Positions 42,538 through 51,069 are shown, counted from the first letter of the stretch. The stretch is 60,000 nt of DNA from Bradyrhizobium sp. 21 (GCF_023073335.1 NZ_JADPJG010000012.1:160405-220404), one strand, 5' to 3'. Translations and numbers: made by a program. Notes: generated by a model not told the origin, from the sequence alone.

Positions 42538-43710
42538 ATGGCCGAGGCTTACATCGTCGCCGCTGCGCGTACCGCGGGCGGGCGCAAGGGGGGCCGCCTC
42601 GCCGGCTGGCACCCGGCCGATCTCGCCGCCAAGGTGCTGGACGAGCTGGTCGATCGCACCAAGGTCGATCCCGCCCTCGTCGAGGACGTGATCATGGGCT
42701 GCGTGATGCAGGTCGGCGAGCAGTCGAACAACGTCGCGCGCAACGCGATCATGGCCTCGAAGCTGCCGGAGAGCGTGCCGGGCACCTCAATCGACCGCCA
42801 GTGCGGCTCCTCGCAGCAGGCGCTGCACTTCGCGGCGCAGGCCGTGATGTCAGGCGCGATGGATGTCGTGATCGCCGCCGGCGTGGAATCGATGACGCGC
42901 GTGCCGATGGGCCTGTCGTCGCAGCTTCCCGCCAAGAACGGCTTTGGCAATTACAAGAGCCCGGGCATCGAGGCCAGGTATCCGAACATCGTCTTCAGCC
43001 AGTTCACCGGCGCCGAGATGATGGCCGAGAAGTACGGCCTGTCGAAGGATGATCTCGACGAATATTCCTACAACAGCCATCAGCGCGCGATCGCGGCAAC
43101 CCAGGCCGGCCACTTCAAGACGGAGATCGTGCCGCTCGAGATCACCCGCGCCGACGGCTCCAAGGACACTCACCACATCGACGAGGGCATCCGCTTCGAC
43201 GCCACCCTCGACGGCATCAAGGGCGTCAAGCTGATCGCCGAGAACGGCAAGCTGACCGCGGCCAGTGCCAGCCAGATCTGCGACGGCGCCTCCGGCGTCA
43301 TGGTGGTGAACGAGCGCGGCCTCAAGCAGCTCGGCGTGAAGCCCTTAGCGCGCATCCACCACATGACCATGATGGGCGGCGATCCCGTGATCATGCTCGA
43401 CGCACCGCTGCACGCCACCAAGCGTGCGCTGGAGAAGGCCGGCATGAAGATCGACGACATCGACCTGTTCGAGGTCAACGAGGCCTTCGCCTCGGTGCCG
43501 ACCGGGTGGCTGAAGACCACCGGCGCCGATCCGGAACGTCTCAACGTCAATGGCGGCGCGATCGCGCTCGGCCATCCCCTCGGCGGCTCCGGCACCAAGC
43601 TGATGACGACGCTGGTCCACGCCCTGCACCAGCGCGGCAAGCGCTACGGCCTGCAGACCATGTGCGAGGGCGGCGGCATGGCCAATGTGACGATCGTGGA
43701 GCGGCTGTAA
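42538..43710 (+). CDS. Acetyl-CoA C-acyltransferase (thiolase)
   Basis: Thiolase of 390 residues, soluble. Acyl-accepting cysteine C89 in SIDRQCGSSQQAL, NEAF near 327, catalytic His H346 in GGAIALGHPLGGSGTKL and second cysteine C376 in TMCEGGGMA. It cleaves beta-ketoacyl-CoA to release acetyl-CoA, completing the pathway of the neighbouring dehydrogenases, crotonase and SDR. The variant R-Q-C-G-S-S-Q (rather than K-V-C-A-S-G) is typical of a large catabolic subgroup. Confidence 0.93.
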   Translation: MAEAYIVAAARTAGGRKGGRLAGWHPADLAAKVLDELVDRTKVDPALVEDVIMGCVMQVGEQSNNVARNAIMASKLPESVPGTSIDRQCGSSQQALHFAAQAVMSGAMDVVIAAGVESMTRVPMGLSSQLPAKNGFGNYKSPGIEARYPNIVFSQFTGAEMMAEKYGLSKDDLDEYSYNSHQRAIAATQAGHFKTEIVPLEITRADGSKDTHHIDEGIRFDATLDGIKGVKLIAENGKLTAASASQICDGASGVMVVNERGLKQLGVKPLARIHHMTMMGGDPVIMLDAPLHATKRALEKAGMKIDDIDLFEVNEAFASVPTGWLKTTGADPERLNVNGGAIALGHPLGGSGTKLMTTLVHALHQRGKRYGLQTMCEGGGMANVTIVERL

Positions 43711-43736
43711 GCCGTTACTGCTTCCAAACAAAAGGT

Positions 43737-43859
43737 GTCGTCCCGGCGAAGGCCGGAACCCATAACCACGGAAGTTCATGGTTAGGGCGAGCTGGGGCGG
43801 CAGCTTTACTTCAACAACTCCGATTTGTGGTTATGGGTCCCGGCCTTCGCCGGGACGAC
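43737..43859. repeat. Palindromic repeat family C
   Basis: GTCGTCCCGGCGAAGGCCGG, AACCCATAACCAC; mirrored by GTGGTTATGGGTCCCGG and CCTTCGCCGGGACGAC. Arms of about 33 bases. Lies between the thiolase and the next ligase gene. Confidence 0.82.
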
Positions 43860-43885
43860 AGCGTAGCTTGCCGCGAGACCTTCTC

Positions 43886-45430
43886 ATGACCCACCCCTCC
43901 ATCCACGCCCGCACCACTCCCGACAAGATCGCCTATCAGATGGCCGGGACCGGCAAGGCGATTACCTATCGCGAGCTCGACGAGCTCTCGAACCAGGGCG
44001 CAAACCTGTTCCGCTCGCTCGGGCTGAAGGCCGGCGACCACATCGCACTGCTGATGGAGAACCGCCTCGCCTTCATGGAGATCTGCTGGGCGGCACAACG
44101 CAGCGGGCTCTATTACACCGCGATCAGCCGCTATCTGAAGCAGGACGAGATCGACTACATCATCGCCGATTGCGGCGCCAAAATCGTGATCACGACACCG
44201 AAATGCGCCGACCAGATCAAGGCCCTGATCAAGGGGACCGCAGGCGAGCCGCTCTTCTACATGATGGACGAGCCCCTGCCCGGCTTCCGCTCTTACGACA
44301 AGGAAGCCTCAGCGCAGCCGACCACGCCGATCGCGGACGAGATCGCCGGCTACGACATGCTGTATTCGTCCGGCACCACCGGCCGGCCCAAGGGCATCAA
44401 GAAGGCGTTCGAGGGCAAGCCGATCGACGAGCCGAACGCGTTTCTGCGCGTCCTCTGCGCCGGCATGTGCGGCATGAACGCCGAGACCATTTATCTCTCA
44501 CCGGCCCCGCTCTATCACGCGGCTCCCTTGCGCTTCAACATGATGGCTACCGTGCTCGGCGGCACCTCCATCATCATGGAGCATTTTGACGCCGAAGAAT
44601 TCTTGAAATTGGTCGAGAAATACAAGGTCACCCACGCGCAGCTCGTGCCGACCATGTTCGTGCGCATGCTGAAGCTGCCGGACGAGGTCCGCAACCGCTA
44701 CGACGTCTCGACGCTCAATGGCGCGATCCACGCCGCCGCGCCCTGCCCGGTCGAGGTCAAGGCCAAGATGATCGAATGGTGGGGGCCGATCCTGATCGAG
44801 TATTACGCGGGCTCCGAAGGCAACGGCGTCACTGTCTGCAACTCGAAAGAATGGCTGGAGCACCGCGGCAGCGTCGGCCGCGCCGTGGTCGGCAAGATCA
44901 AGATTCTGGACGAGAACGACGAGGAGCAGCCGACGGGCGAGATTGGCACGGTCTATTTCGCCGATGCGCCTGTTTTCACCTATCACAACGATCCCGAGAA
45001 GACGAAGAAGGCCTACAACGCAAAAGGCTGGTCGACGCTCGGCGACGTCGGCTATCTCGACAGTGACGGCTTTCTCTTTCTCACCGACCGCAAGTCCTAC
45101 ATGATCATCTCCGGCGGCGTGAACATCTACCCGCAGGAGACCGAGGACGTGCTCATCACCCATCCCGAGGTTGCCGACGTCGCCGTGTTCGGTGTGCCGA
45201 ACGAAGAGATGGGCGAAGAAGTGAAGGCGGTGGTGCAGCCGCACGACATGACGCGCGCCGGCAAGGAGCTCGAGGCCGATTTGATCGCCTACTGCAAGAC
45301 GCGTCTCTCCGCGATCAAATGCCCGCGCTCGGTCGATTTCGAGGCCGAGCTGCCACGCACGCCGACCGGCAAGCTGGTGAAGCGACACTTGCGCGACAAA
45401 TATTGGCCGAAGGCGGCGGCGAAGATTTAG
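43886..45430 (+). CDS. Acyl-CoA synthetase, AMP-forming
   Basis: Ligase of 514 residues starting MTHPSIHARTTPDKIAYQ. YSSGTTGRPKGIKKAF (ATP loop), EYYAGSEGNGVT (A5), WSTLGDVGYLDSDGFLFLTDRKSYMIISGGVNIYPQETE (hinge) and LPRTPTGKLVKRHLRD (A10 lysine). The lack of a signal or membrane segment makes it cytoplasmic. In this order (thiolase then ligase) it probably belongs to the same catabolic set, activating a second acid or recycling a product. Upstream in-frame ATG at 43778 lies in the palindromic repeat and is rejected. Confidence 0.92.
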   Translation: MTHPSIHARTTPDKIAYQMAGTGKAITYRELDELSNQGANLFRSLGLKAGDHIALLMENRLAFMEICWAAQRSGLYYTAISRYLKQDEIDYIIADCGAKIVITTPKCADQIKALIKGTAGEPLFYMMDEPLPGFRSYDKEASAQPTTPIADEIAGYDMLYSSGTTGRPKGIKKAFEGKPIDEPNAFLRVLCAGMCGMNAETIYLSPAPLYHAAPLRFNMMATVLGGTSIIMEHFDAEEFLKLVEKYKVTHAQLVPTMFVRMLKLPDEVRNRYDVSTLNGAIHAAAPCPVEVKAKMIEWWGPILIEYYAGSEGNGVTVCNSKEWLEHRGSVGRAVVGKIKILDENDEEQPTGEIGTVYFADAPVFTYHNDPEKTKKAYNAKGWSTLGDVGYLDSDGFLFLTDRKSYMIISGGVNIYPQETEDVLITHPEVADVAVFGVPNEEMGEEVKAVVQPHDMTRAGKELEADLIAYCKTRLSAIKCPRSVDFEAELPRTPTGKLVKRHLRDKYWPKAAAKI

Positions 45431-45440
45431 GCCAGGATTC

Positions 45441-45530
45441 GTAGGGTGGATTAGCGAAGCGTAATCCACCATTGTCTGTCGCCGCGGATACGAAAGTGGT
45501 GGATTACGCCTTCGGCTAATCCACCCTACG
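45441..45530. repeat. Palindromic repeat family D
   Basis: GTAGGGTGGATTAGCGAAGC, GTAATCCACC, mirrored by GGTGGATTACGCCTTCGGC and TAATCCACCCTACG. About 90 bases, nearly fully self-complementary at both ends. Lies between convergent genes and could act as a terminator in both directions. Confidence 0.82.
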
Positions 45531-45550
45531 CTTCCCGCCCCCCTGCAGCT

Positions 45551-46093
45551 TCAATCAAACAAGCTCGGCGTGTGGTTCACCAGCGCGCCTTCGATCTCCA
45601 GCATCTTCAGCTTCGTCACCACGCCGCCATTCGCGGAGAAGCCGCCGGGCTTGTTGCCGGCCGCCAGCACGCGATGGCAGGGCACGACGATCGGGCACGG
45701 GTTGTGCCCGAGCGCCTGGCCGACATCGCGCGACAGCTGGACGCCGCCGAGTTGCTTGGCGATGTCGCCATAGGTGACGGTCTTGCCGGGCGGAATGGCG
45801 CGGGCGATCGCGTAGACGCCGCGGTTGAACTCGGGCACGCCATCGAGATCGAGCGGGATGTCGGTGAGGCCATCGGGCTCGCCCGCGAGCAGCTTTGTAA
45901 TGCGGTCGATCGCCCGCTGCAACTCGGCCGTCGGCCCGGCTTCGCTGGCGTCAGCATGGCGCTGGCTGATGCGGGTTCGGATCTTCGCCTCGCCGCCCAT
46001 CGGCAATTGCGTGCCGTTGATGCCGCGCGGACCCCAAGCGATGGCGCACAGGCCAATCCGGGTGTCGAACAGGGCAAAATGCTGGTCGGTCAT
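45551..46093 (-). CDS. ogt: Methylated-DNA-protein-cysteine methyltransferase
   Basis: Suicide repair protein of 180 residues that removes alkyl groups from O6-alkylguanine. The C-terminal domain has IPPGKTVTYGDIAKQLG, DVGQALGHNPCPIVVPCHRVLAAGNKPGGF: the acceptor cysteine C139 is in PCHRV. The N-terminal half is the variable ribonuclease-like domain. It lacks an AdaA-type domain, so it is the stand-alone Ogt form. ATG 46091-46093 is preferred to 46132, as the earlier residues look non-coding. Confidence 0.9.
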   Translation of the reverse strand: MTDQHFALFDTRIGLCAIAWGPRGINGTQLPMGGEAKIRTRISQRHADASEAGPTAELQRAIDRITKLLAGEPDGLTDIPLDLDGVPEFNRGVYAIARAIPPGKTVTYGDIAKQLGGVQLSRDVGQALGHNPCPIVVPCHRVLAAGNKPGGFSANGGVVTKLKMLEIEGALVNHTPSLFD

Positions 46094-46230
46094 GACTTGG
46101 TTCCTGGCTTGCGACCCCTCGCATGCCCCCATTGTGATCTCAGGCCATATCTAGGCTTGGAAATAGTTGCGATCCACCCGGATTCCGGGAATCGTGCACA
46201 GGAGTTCCTGTTCCTTCCCGCGAGCCCCGA

Positions 46231-47049
46231 ATGCAAAGCCTCCACGTCAACGGATACGACATGCCCTATCTCGACGTGGGCGAAGACCGAGGCCGCCCGC
46301 CGCTGGTGTGCGTGCATGGGTCGCTCAATGACTTCCGCGTCTGGAGCTGCGTGCTGGGGCCGCTGACGCAGCGGCACCGGGTGATCGCGGTCAGCTTGCG
46401 ACACTTCTTTCCCGATCGCTGGGATGGCGTCGGCGACACCTATTCGATCGCACAGCATGTCGACGATGTCGTCGCCTTCATCGAGAAGCTCGACCTCGGG
46501 CCGGTTGATCTGATGGGCCATTCCCGCGGCGGGCACATCTGTTTTCGCGTGGCGCAGCGGCGGCCGGAGCTGCTCCGGCGGCTGGTGCTGGCCGAACCCG
46601 GCGGCGAACTCGATGCGAGCCTCGACCCCGATTATGCCGGCGGCCCCTCGCCGCTGCTGGCGCGCTTCACGGCCTCGGCGGAGAAGATCGCAGCTGGCGA
46701 TGTCGACGGCGGCCTCGCCGTCTTCGTCGACACGCTGGAGGGAGCGGGCACCTGGCCGCGGCTGCCGGCGATGGTGAAGCAAAATCTCCGCGACAACGCC
46801 TATACGCTGATCGGCCAGGTCCGCGACAATCGCCCGCCGTTTTCGAAGGCTGATGCGGAATCGATCAAAATGCCGACGCTGTTCATCCTGGGCGCACGGA
46901 CCAAGGGGCTGCTGCCCAAGGTGCTGCATGCGCTCGCCGCGCATGTGCCCTATTCGAAGACGGCGATCATCCCGAACGCGACGCACCCGATGTTCGAGCA
47001 GGCGCCGCAGAAATACTCCGAAGTGGTGCTGGATTTTCTGGCGGGCTGA
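46231..47049 (+). CDS. Alpha/beta hydrolase, tandem copy 1
   Basis: A protein of 272 residues. HG oxyanion motif in VCVHGSLNDFRVW, nucleophile S98 in LMGHSRGGH, and catalytic His at about 252 in PNATHPMFEQ. No signal peptide. About half of its residues match the next gene, starting two bases after its stop (MQSLHVNGYDMPYLDVG against MQTFRVNGYDMAYLEVG), so they arose by local duplication. Substrate unknown; the family includes esterases, epoxide hydrolases and haloperoxidase-like enzymes. Confidence 0.88.
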   Translation: MQSLHVNGYDMPYLDVGEDRGRPPLVCVHGSLNDFRVWSCVLGPLTQRHRVIAVSLRHFFPDRWDGVGDTYSIAQHVDDVVAFIEKLDLGPVDLMGHSRGGHICFRVAQRRPELLRRLVLAEPGGELDASLDPDYAGGPSPLLARFTASAEKIAAGDVDGGLAVFVDTLEGAGTWPRLPAMVKQNLRDNAYTLIGQVRDNRPPFSKADAESIKMPTLFILGARTKGLLPKVLHALAAHVPYSKTAIIPNATHPMFEQAPQKYSEVVLDFLAG

Positions 47050-47051
47050 TC

Positions 47052-47864
47052 ATGCAGACATTTCGCGTCAATGGTTACGACATGGCCTATCTCGAAGTGG
47101 GACGAGGACCGCCGCTGGTTTGCGTGCATGGCACGCTCGGCGATTTCCGCACCTGGTATTCAGTGCTCGGCCCGCTGTCGAAAGCGCATCGCGTGATCTC
47201 GGTCAGCCTGCGGCATTTCTTTCCCGAGCATTGGGATGCCGTCGGCGACGATTACAAGATGGCGCAGCACGTCGCTGATTTGATCGCCTTCATCGAGCAG
47301 GTGAGGCCCGGACCGGTCGATCTCATGGGCCATTCGCGGGGCGGCCACATCGCTTTTCGCGTCGCGCAGACGCGGCCTGATCTGTTGCGCAAGCTGGTGC
47401 TGGCCGAGCCCGGCGGCGATCTCGATGCCAGCCTGCCGGTGCCTGCAGGCACGCCCGCGCATCCGCCGCTGGCCGCGCGCACGGCGCGCTCGGTCGAGAT
47501 GATCCGCGCCGGCGACATCGAGGGCGCGCTGCAGAATTTCTACGAAGGCATCGAAGGCGAGGGCTCGTGGCGCCGCGTGCCGGCGGCGGCGAAGCAGCAA
47601 CTGCGCGACAACGCCATCACCTTCCTCGGCCAGATCAACGAGCAGCGCAGGCCCTACACGCGCGCGGACACGCAGGCGATCAGGACACCGACGCTGCTGA
47701 TCGGCGGCGGCGCGACGACGGGGAGCCTGTCGGTGATGTGGCGCGTACTGGCCGAGCACATCGCAGGCAGCAGGACGGCGGTGATCCCGAATGCCGGCCA
47801 CTGGATGTTCGAGCAGGCGCCGCTGGAGTTCGGCGAGGCGGTGAGCGCGTTCCTGGCGGAATAA
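47052..47864 (+). CDS. Alpha/beta hydrolase, tandem copy 2
   Basis: A protein of 270 residues with the same plan as copy 1: VCVHGTLGDFRTW, nucleophile S95 in LMGHSRGGH and a C-terminal His around 250 in PNAGHWMFEQ. The cap region differs from copy 1 (PVPAGTPAHPPLAARTARS versus DYAGGPSPLLARFTAS), where substrate choice is made, suggesting divergence in specificity. The genes are separated by only two bases and are surely cotranscribed. Substrate unknown. Confidence 0.88.
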   Translation: MQTFRVNGYDMAYLEVGRGPPLVCVHGTLGDFRTWYSVLGPLSKAHRVISVSLRHFFPEHWDAVGDDYKMAQHVADLIAFIEQVRPGPVDLMGHSRGGHIAFRVAQTRPDLLRKLVLAEPGGDLDASLPVPAGTPAHPPLAARTARSVEMIRAGDIEGALQNFYEGIEGEGSWRRVPAAAKQQLRDNAITFLGQINEQRRPYTRADTQAIRTPTLLIGGGATTGSLSVMWRVLAEHIAGSRTAVIPNAGHWMFEQAPLEFGEAVSAFLAE

Positions 47865-47888
47865 AGGGCCTCACACTCTTTTTCCTCG

Positions 47889-47910
47889 AAAACAACCCCA
47901 TGCACAGTAG
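47889..47910 (+). repeat. Short interspersed motif, copy 2
   Basis: AAAACAACCCCATGCACAGTAG, within a T/A-rich flank (TTTTTCCTCGA before). It matches the motif at 6545-6566 except for one variable base before GTAG and the first base. Confidence 0.5.
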
Positions 47911-47976
47911 CCGACCCTAGTAATATCAATGGTTTAGAAGAGCGCAAAACGGGGTCGGACGCGACGTTGATCGCGC

Positions 47977-48005
47977 TTGACGCCCTTATCCTCCCGCTAT
48001 ATTTT
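47977..48005 (+). promoter_or_regulatory. Candidate promoter of the gntR gene
   Basis: TTGACG at 47977-47982, 17 bases, TATTTT at 48000-48005. The operator-like palindrome begins two bases further on, so a bound repressor would block initiation. Confidence 0.5.
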
Positions 48006-48006
48006 T

Positions 48007-48026
48007 GAATACAGAATTCCGTATTC
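48007..48026. promoter_or_regulatory. Operator-like palindrome upstream of gntR
   Basis: GAATAC-AGAATTCC-GTATTC: a 20-base inverted repeat with only one mismatched base pair (18 of 20 positions symmetric), unusual AT content and the position of an autorepressor site 29 bases before the GTG start. Similar GTATNC-type arms are bound by FCD-class GntR proteins. Confidence 0.65.
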
Positions 48027-48054
48027 CCTTTTTTCAGTCCTCGGAGCTGCCGGC

Positions 48055-48732
48055 GTGATCCCTCTCGACCCGCTTCCGAACTTGATCGACCAGGTCTATG
48101 CGCGGATCCTGGAGGCGATCTCCGACCGCACGCTGCAGCCCGGACAGCGCATCCGGCAGAACGATCTTGCCGACAGGCTCGGCGTGTCGCGCCAGCCGGT
48201 ATCGCATGCGCTGCATCTGTTGCACCGGCAGGGGCTGGTCGCCGAGAGCGGCCGTCGCGGCTTTGAAGTCACCCAGCTCGATCCCGCACGCATCCGCCAG
48301 CTCTACGAGGTGCGCGGCGCGATCGATGCGCTGGCCGCCCGGCTTGCCGCGGAGCGCGCTGGCACCGATGCAGCGGGACGCGCGCGGCTGGAGGCGGCGC
48401 TCTCCGCCGGACGCCGCATTGACCGCAACACGAATCTCGCCGAGCTGATCGCGCTCGACGTCGCGTTTCATCGCGCAATCTATCGGCTCTCCGGCAATCC
48501 CGTGATCGAGGAGACGATCGCGCCGCAATGGCCGCATATGCGCCGCTCGATGGCGACAGTGCTTTCGGAACTCGACTATCGCGGGAGCGCCTGGGCCGAG
48601 CATGCCGAAATTGCCGGACACATTTTCGCAGGCGATGCGAAGGCGGCCGAACGTGCGGCGCTTGCGCACGCGCAGACGGCGGGACGGATGACCGAGGAGA
48701 GATTGAGGGCGAGCGAAGAGGCGGCGGCGTAG
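48055..48732 (+). CDS. GntR-family regulator, FCD subclass
   Basis: A protein of 225 residues. Winged HTH near the N-terminus: NLIDQVYARILEAISDRTLQPGQRIRQNDLADRLGVSRQPVSHALHLLHRQGLV. The helical FCD effector domain follows, with metal-type ligands in LDVAFHRAIYRLSG and HAEIAGHIFAGD. GTG 48055 has GGAG ten bases upstream; the longer frame from 47977 crosses the promoter and operator. It precedes and probably controls the PhyH dioxygenase and SAF oxidoreductase genes. The effector is likely a small carboxylate. Confidence 0.88.
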   Translation: MIPLDPLPNLIDQVYARILEAISDRTLQPGQRIRQNDLADRLGVSRQPVSHALHLLHRQGLVAESGRRGFEVTQLDPARIRQLYEVRGAIDALAARLAAERAGTDAAGRARLEAALSAGRRIDRNTNLAELIALDVAFHRAIYRLSGNPVIEETIAPQWPHMRRSMATVLSELDYRGSAWAEHAEIAGHIFAGDAKAAERAALAHAQTAGRMTEERLRASEEAAA

Positions 48733-48780
48733 GCATTCACGCCGGAACGACAATCAAAAACGAACACAAGGAGGACGACC

Positions 48781-49581
48781 ATGAAACTGTCCGAAGCACA
48801 ATTGGAGTTCTTCCATCGCGAGGGTTGGCTGTTCCTGCCCGAACTGTTCAGCCCGGAGGAGGTCGACCTCCTCGCGCGCGAGGCGGTCGGCATCTACGAC
48901 GCCAACCGGCCGGAGGTCTGGCGCGAGAAGAGCGGCGCGCCGCGCACGGCCTTTGCCGCGCATCTCTACAACGAAGCCTTCCGCATTCTGGGCGCGCATC
49001 CGCGCATGATCGACCCGGTCGAGCAGCTGTTCGGCGAAAAGGTCTACATGCACCAGTTCAAGATCAACGCGAAGTCGGCCTTCACCGGCGACGTCTGGCA
49101 GTGGCACCAGGATTACGGCACATGGAAGCGCGACGACGGCATGCCCGAGCCGCGCGCCATGAATATCGCGATCTTCCTCGACGAGGTGATGCCGATCAAT
49201 GGCCCGCTGATGCTGGTGCCGCAGAGCCAGAATGCCGGCGACCTCAAAGCCTCGCACGATTTGGCGACCACGTCCTATCCGCTATGGACGCTGGACGAGG
49301 ACACGGTGACACGGCTGGTCAAGCAGGGCGGCATCGTCGCGCCGACCGGCAAGCCCGGCGGCATGCTGATGTTCCACGGCAATCTCGTGCACGGCTCCAG
49401 CGGCAACATCACGCCCTATCCGCGCAAGATCGTGTACCTGACGCTGAACGCGGTCTCGAACTACATCCGCACGCCGACAAGGCCGGAGTACATCGCGCAT
49501 CGCGACTTCGCGCCGATCAAGACGGTGGACGACGATGCGCTGGTGCGGCTCGCCCGTGCGCCGCGACAGGCGGCGGAGTAA
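48781..49581 (+). CDS. Phytanoyl-CoA-dioxygenase (PhyH)-family Fe(II)/2-oxoglutarate enzyme
   Basis: A protein of 266 residues with the 2-His-1-carboxylate iron site: H109 and D111 in WQWHQDYG, the distal His H204 in LVHGSSGN and the 2-oxoglutarate-binding arginine R215 in TPYPRK. The remaining fold is the double-stranded beta helix. Members hydroxylate diverse small molecules, ectoine among them. SD AAGGAGGACG is right before the ATG. With the regulator upstream and the oxidoreductase downstream it suggests a small catabolic operon; substrate not deducible. Confidence 0.9.
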   Translation: MKLSEAQLEFFHREGWLFLPELFSPEEVDLLAREAVGIYDANRPEVWREKSGAPRTAFAAHLYNEAFRILGAHPRMIDPVEQLFGEKVYMHQFKINAKSAFTGDVWQWHQDYGTWKRDDGMPEPRAMNIAIFLDEVMPINGPLMLVPQSQNAGDLKASHDLATTSYPLWTLDEDTVTRLVKQGGIVAPTGKPGGMLMFHGNLVHGSSGNITPYPRKIVYLTLNAVSNYIRTPTRPEYIAHRDFAPIKTVDDDALVRLARAPRQAAE

Positions 49582-49591
49582 GACAGGTCTT

Positions 49592-49720
49592 GTGCCCCGG
49601 ACGCAGCGCAGCGCTTCTTTAGCGGTGCGCTGCAGAGCCGGGGCCCATCCACAAGCATTTCTTTTTCTGGGTCTCGGCTCTGCGGGGCGGCACTTCGCGC
49701 CGCACCGCGTCCGGGACACG
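49592..49720. repeat. Palindromic repeat family A, copy 3
   Basis: GTGCCCCGGACGCAGCGCAG, middle AGAGCCGGGGCCCA and GTCTCGGCTCTGCGGGGCGG, end CGCGTCCGGGACACG. It fills the gap between two genes of one transcription unit. Same family as 35305-35416. Confidence 0.75.
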
Positions 49721-49740
49721 AGAGTTAATCGGGTAGCGAC

Positions 49741-51069
49741 ATGAACCTCTTCCGCCTCCTCCAGGCCCGCGCTGCCGCCGGCAAGCCCGTCCGTGTGGCG
49801 CTGATCGGCGCCGGCAAATTCGGCTCGATGTTTCTGGCGCAGGTGCCGCACACGCCGGGGCTTGAGGTGCCCATCATCATCGACATCGACCGCGACCGCG
49901 CGCGCGAGGCCTGCCGCACGGTCGGGTGGGACGCGGCGCGGATCGCGGCCACCGTCTTCACTGATGACGGCGCGCGCGCCATTGCCGGCGGGGCGATGGA
50001 CGTGGTGGTGGAGGCGACCGGAAATCCGGCCGCCGGCATCAAGCACGCGCGTGCCGCGATCGCGGCCGGCAAGCATATCGTGATGGTCAATGTCGAGGCC
50101 GACGTGCTGGCGGGTCCGCTGCTCGCCGAGGAAGCCCGCAAGGCCGGCGTGGTCTATTCGCTCGCCTATGGCGACCAGCCGGCGCTGACGGCCGAAATGG
50201 TCGACTGGGCCCGCGCCACCGGCTTTCGCGTGGTTGCCGCCGGCAAGGGCACAAAATATCTGCCGGCCTATCACGACGTGACGCCGGACAGTGTCTGGCA
50301 GCATTACGGGATGACTGCGGGCGAGGCGCAATCGGCCGGGATGAATCCGCAGATGTTCAACTCCTTCCTCGACGGCACCAAATCGGCGATCGAGATGGCC
50401 GCGATCGCGAACGCGTGTGGGCTCGATGTGCCTGGGGAAGGACTGCTGTTTCCGCCCTGCGGCGTCGACGACTTGCCGCATATCATGCGTCCCCGCGACA
50501 AGGGCGGCGTGCTGGAGCGATCAGGCGTGGTGGAGGTGGTGTCGTCGCTCGAACGCGACGGCCGGCCGGTGTTTCGCGATCTGCGCTGGGGCGTCTATGT
50601 CGTACTGGAGGCGCCGAACGACTATGCCGCCGACTGCTTCAGGCAGTACGGGCTGAAGACCGACGCCAGCGGACGATTTGCCGCGATGTACAAGCCCTAT
50701 CATCTGATCGGGCTGGAACTGAACATTTCGGTGCTCTCGGCCGCGCTGCGGGGCGAGCCGACCGGGCAGCCCTACGGCTTCCGCGGCGACGTCGCGTCAG
50801 TGGCCAAGCGTAACTTGCGCGCCGGCGAGATGCTGGACGGCGAAGGCGGCTACACGGTATGGGGCAAGCTGGTGCCGGCCGCCGCGAGCCTCAAGGCCGG
50901 CGCCCTGCCGATCGGGCTGGCGCATCGGTTGAAGCTGAAGCACGACGTCGCCCATGGCGGGATCGTGCGCTGGAGCGACGTCGAGTTTGACGCAGGCAAC
51001 GAGACGATCAGGATGCGGAAGACCATGGAAGCGGCGTTCATAAACGCTGATCAGGCGGCGCACTCGTAG
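49741..51069 (+). CDS. NAD(P)-dependent oxidoreductase with C-terminal SAF-like domain
   Basis: A protein of 442 residues. The N-terminal Rossmann fold has VRVALIGAGKFGSMFL, then IDIDRDRA, and VVEATGNPAAG with a homoserine-dehydrogenase-like look. Following blocks GDQPALTAEMVDWAR and GKGTKYLPAYHDVTPDSV are characteristic of this family. The C-terminal part (about 350-420) is SAF-like (RNLRAGEMLDGEGGYTVWGKL). Homologues work in sugar-acid and branched-sugar catabolism as dehydrogenase or oxidoisomerase types. Not a true homoserine dehydrogenase by context. Confidence 0.8.
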   Translation: MNLFRLLQARAAAGKPVRVALIGAGKFGSMFLAQVPHTPGLEVPIIIDIDRDRAREACRTVGWDAARIAATVFTDDGARAIAGGAMDVVVEATGNPAAGIKHARAAIAAGKHIVMVNVEADVLAGPLLAEEARKAGVVYSLAYGDQPALTAEMVDWARATGFRVVAAGKGTKYLPAYHDVTPDSVWQHYGMTAGEAQSAGMNPQMFNSFLDGTKSAIEMAAIANACGLDVPGEGLLFPPCGVDDLPHIMRPRDKGGVLERSGVVEVVSSLERDGRPVFRDLRWGVYVVLEAPNDYAADCFRQYGLKTDASGRFAAMYKPYHLIGLELNISVLSAALRGEPTGQPYGFRGDVASVAKRNLRAGEMLDGEGGYTVWGKLVPAAASLKAGALPIGLAHRLKLKHDVAHGGIVRWSDVEFDAGNETIRMRKTMEAAFINADQAAHS

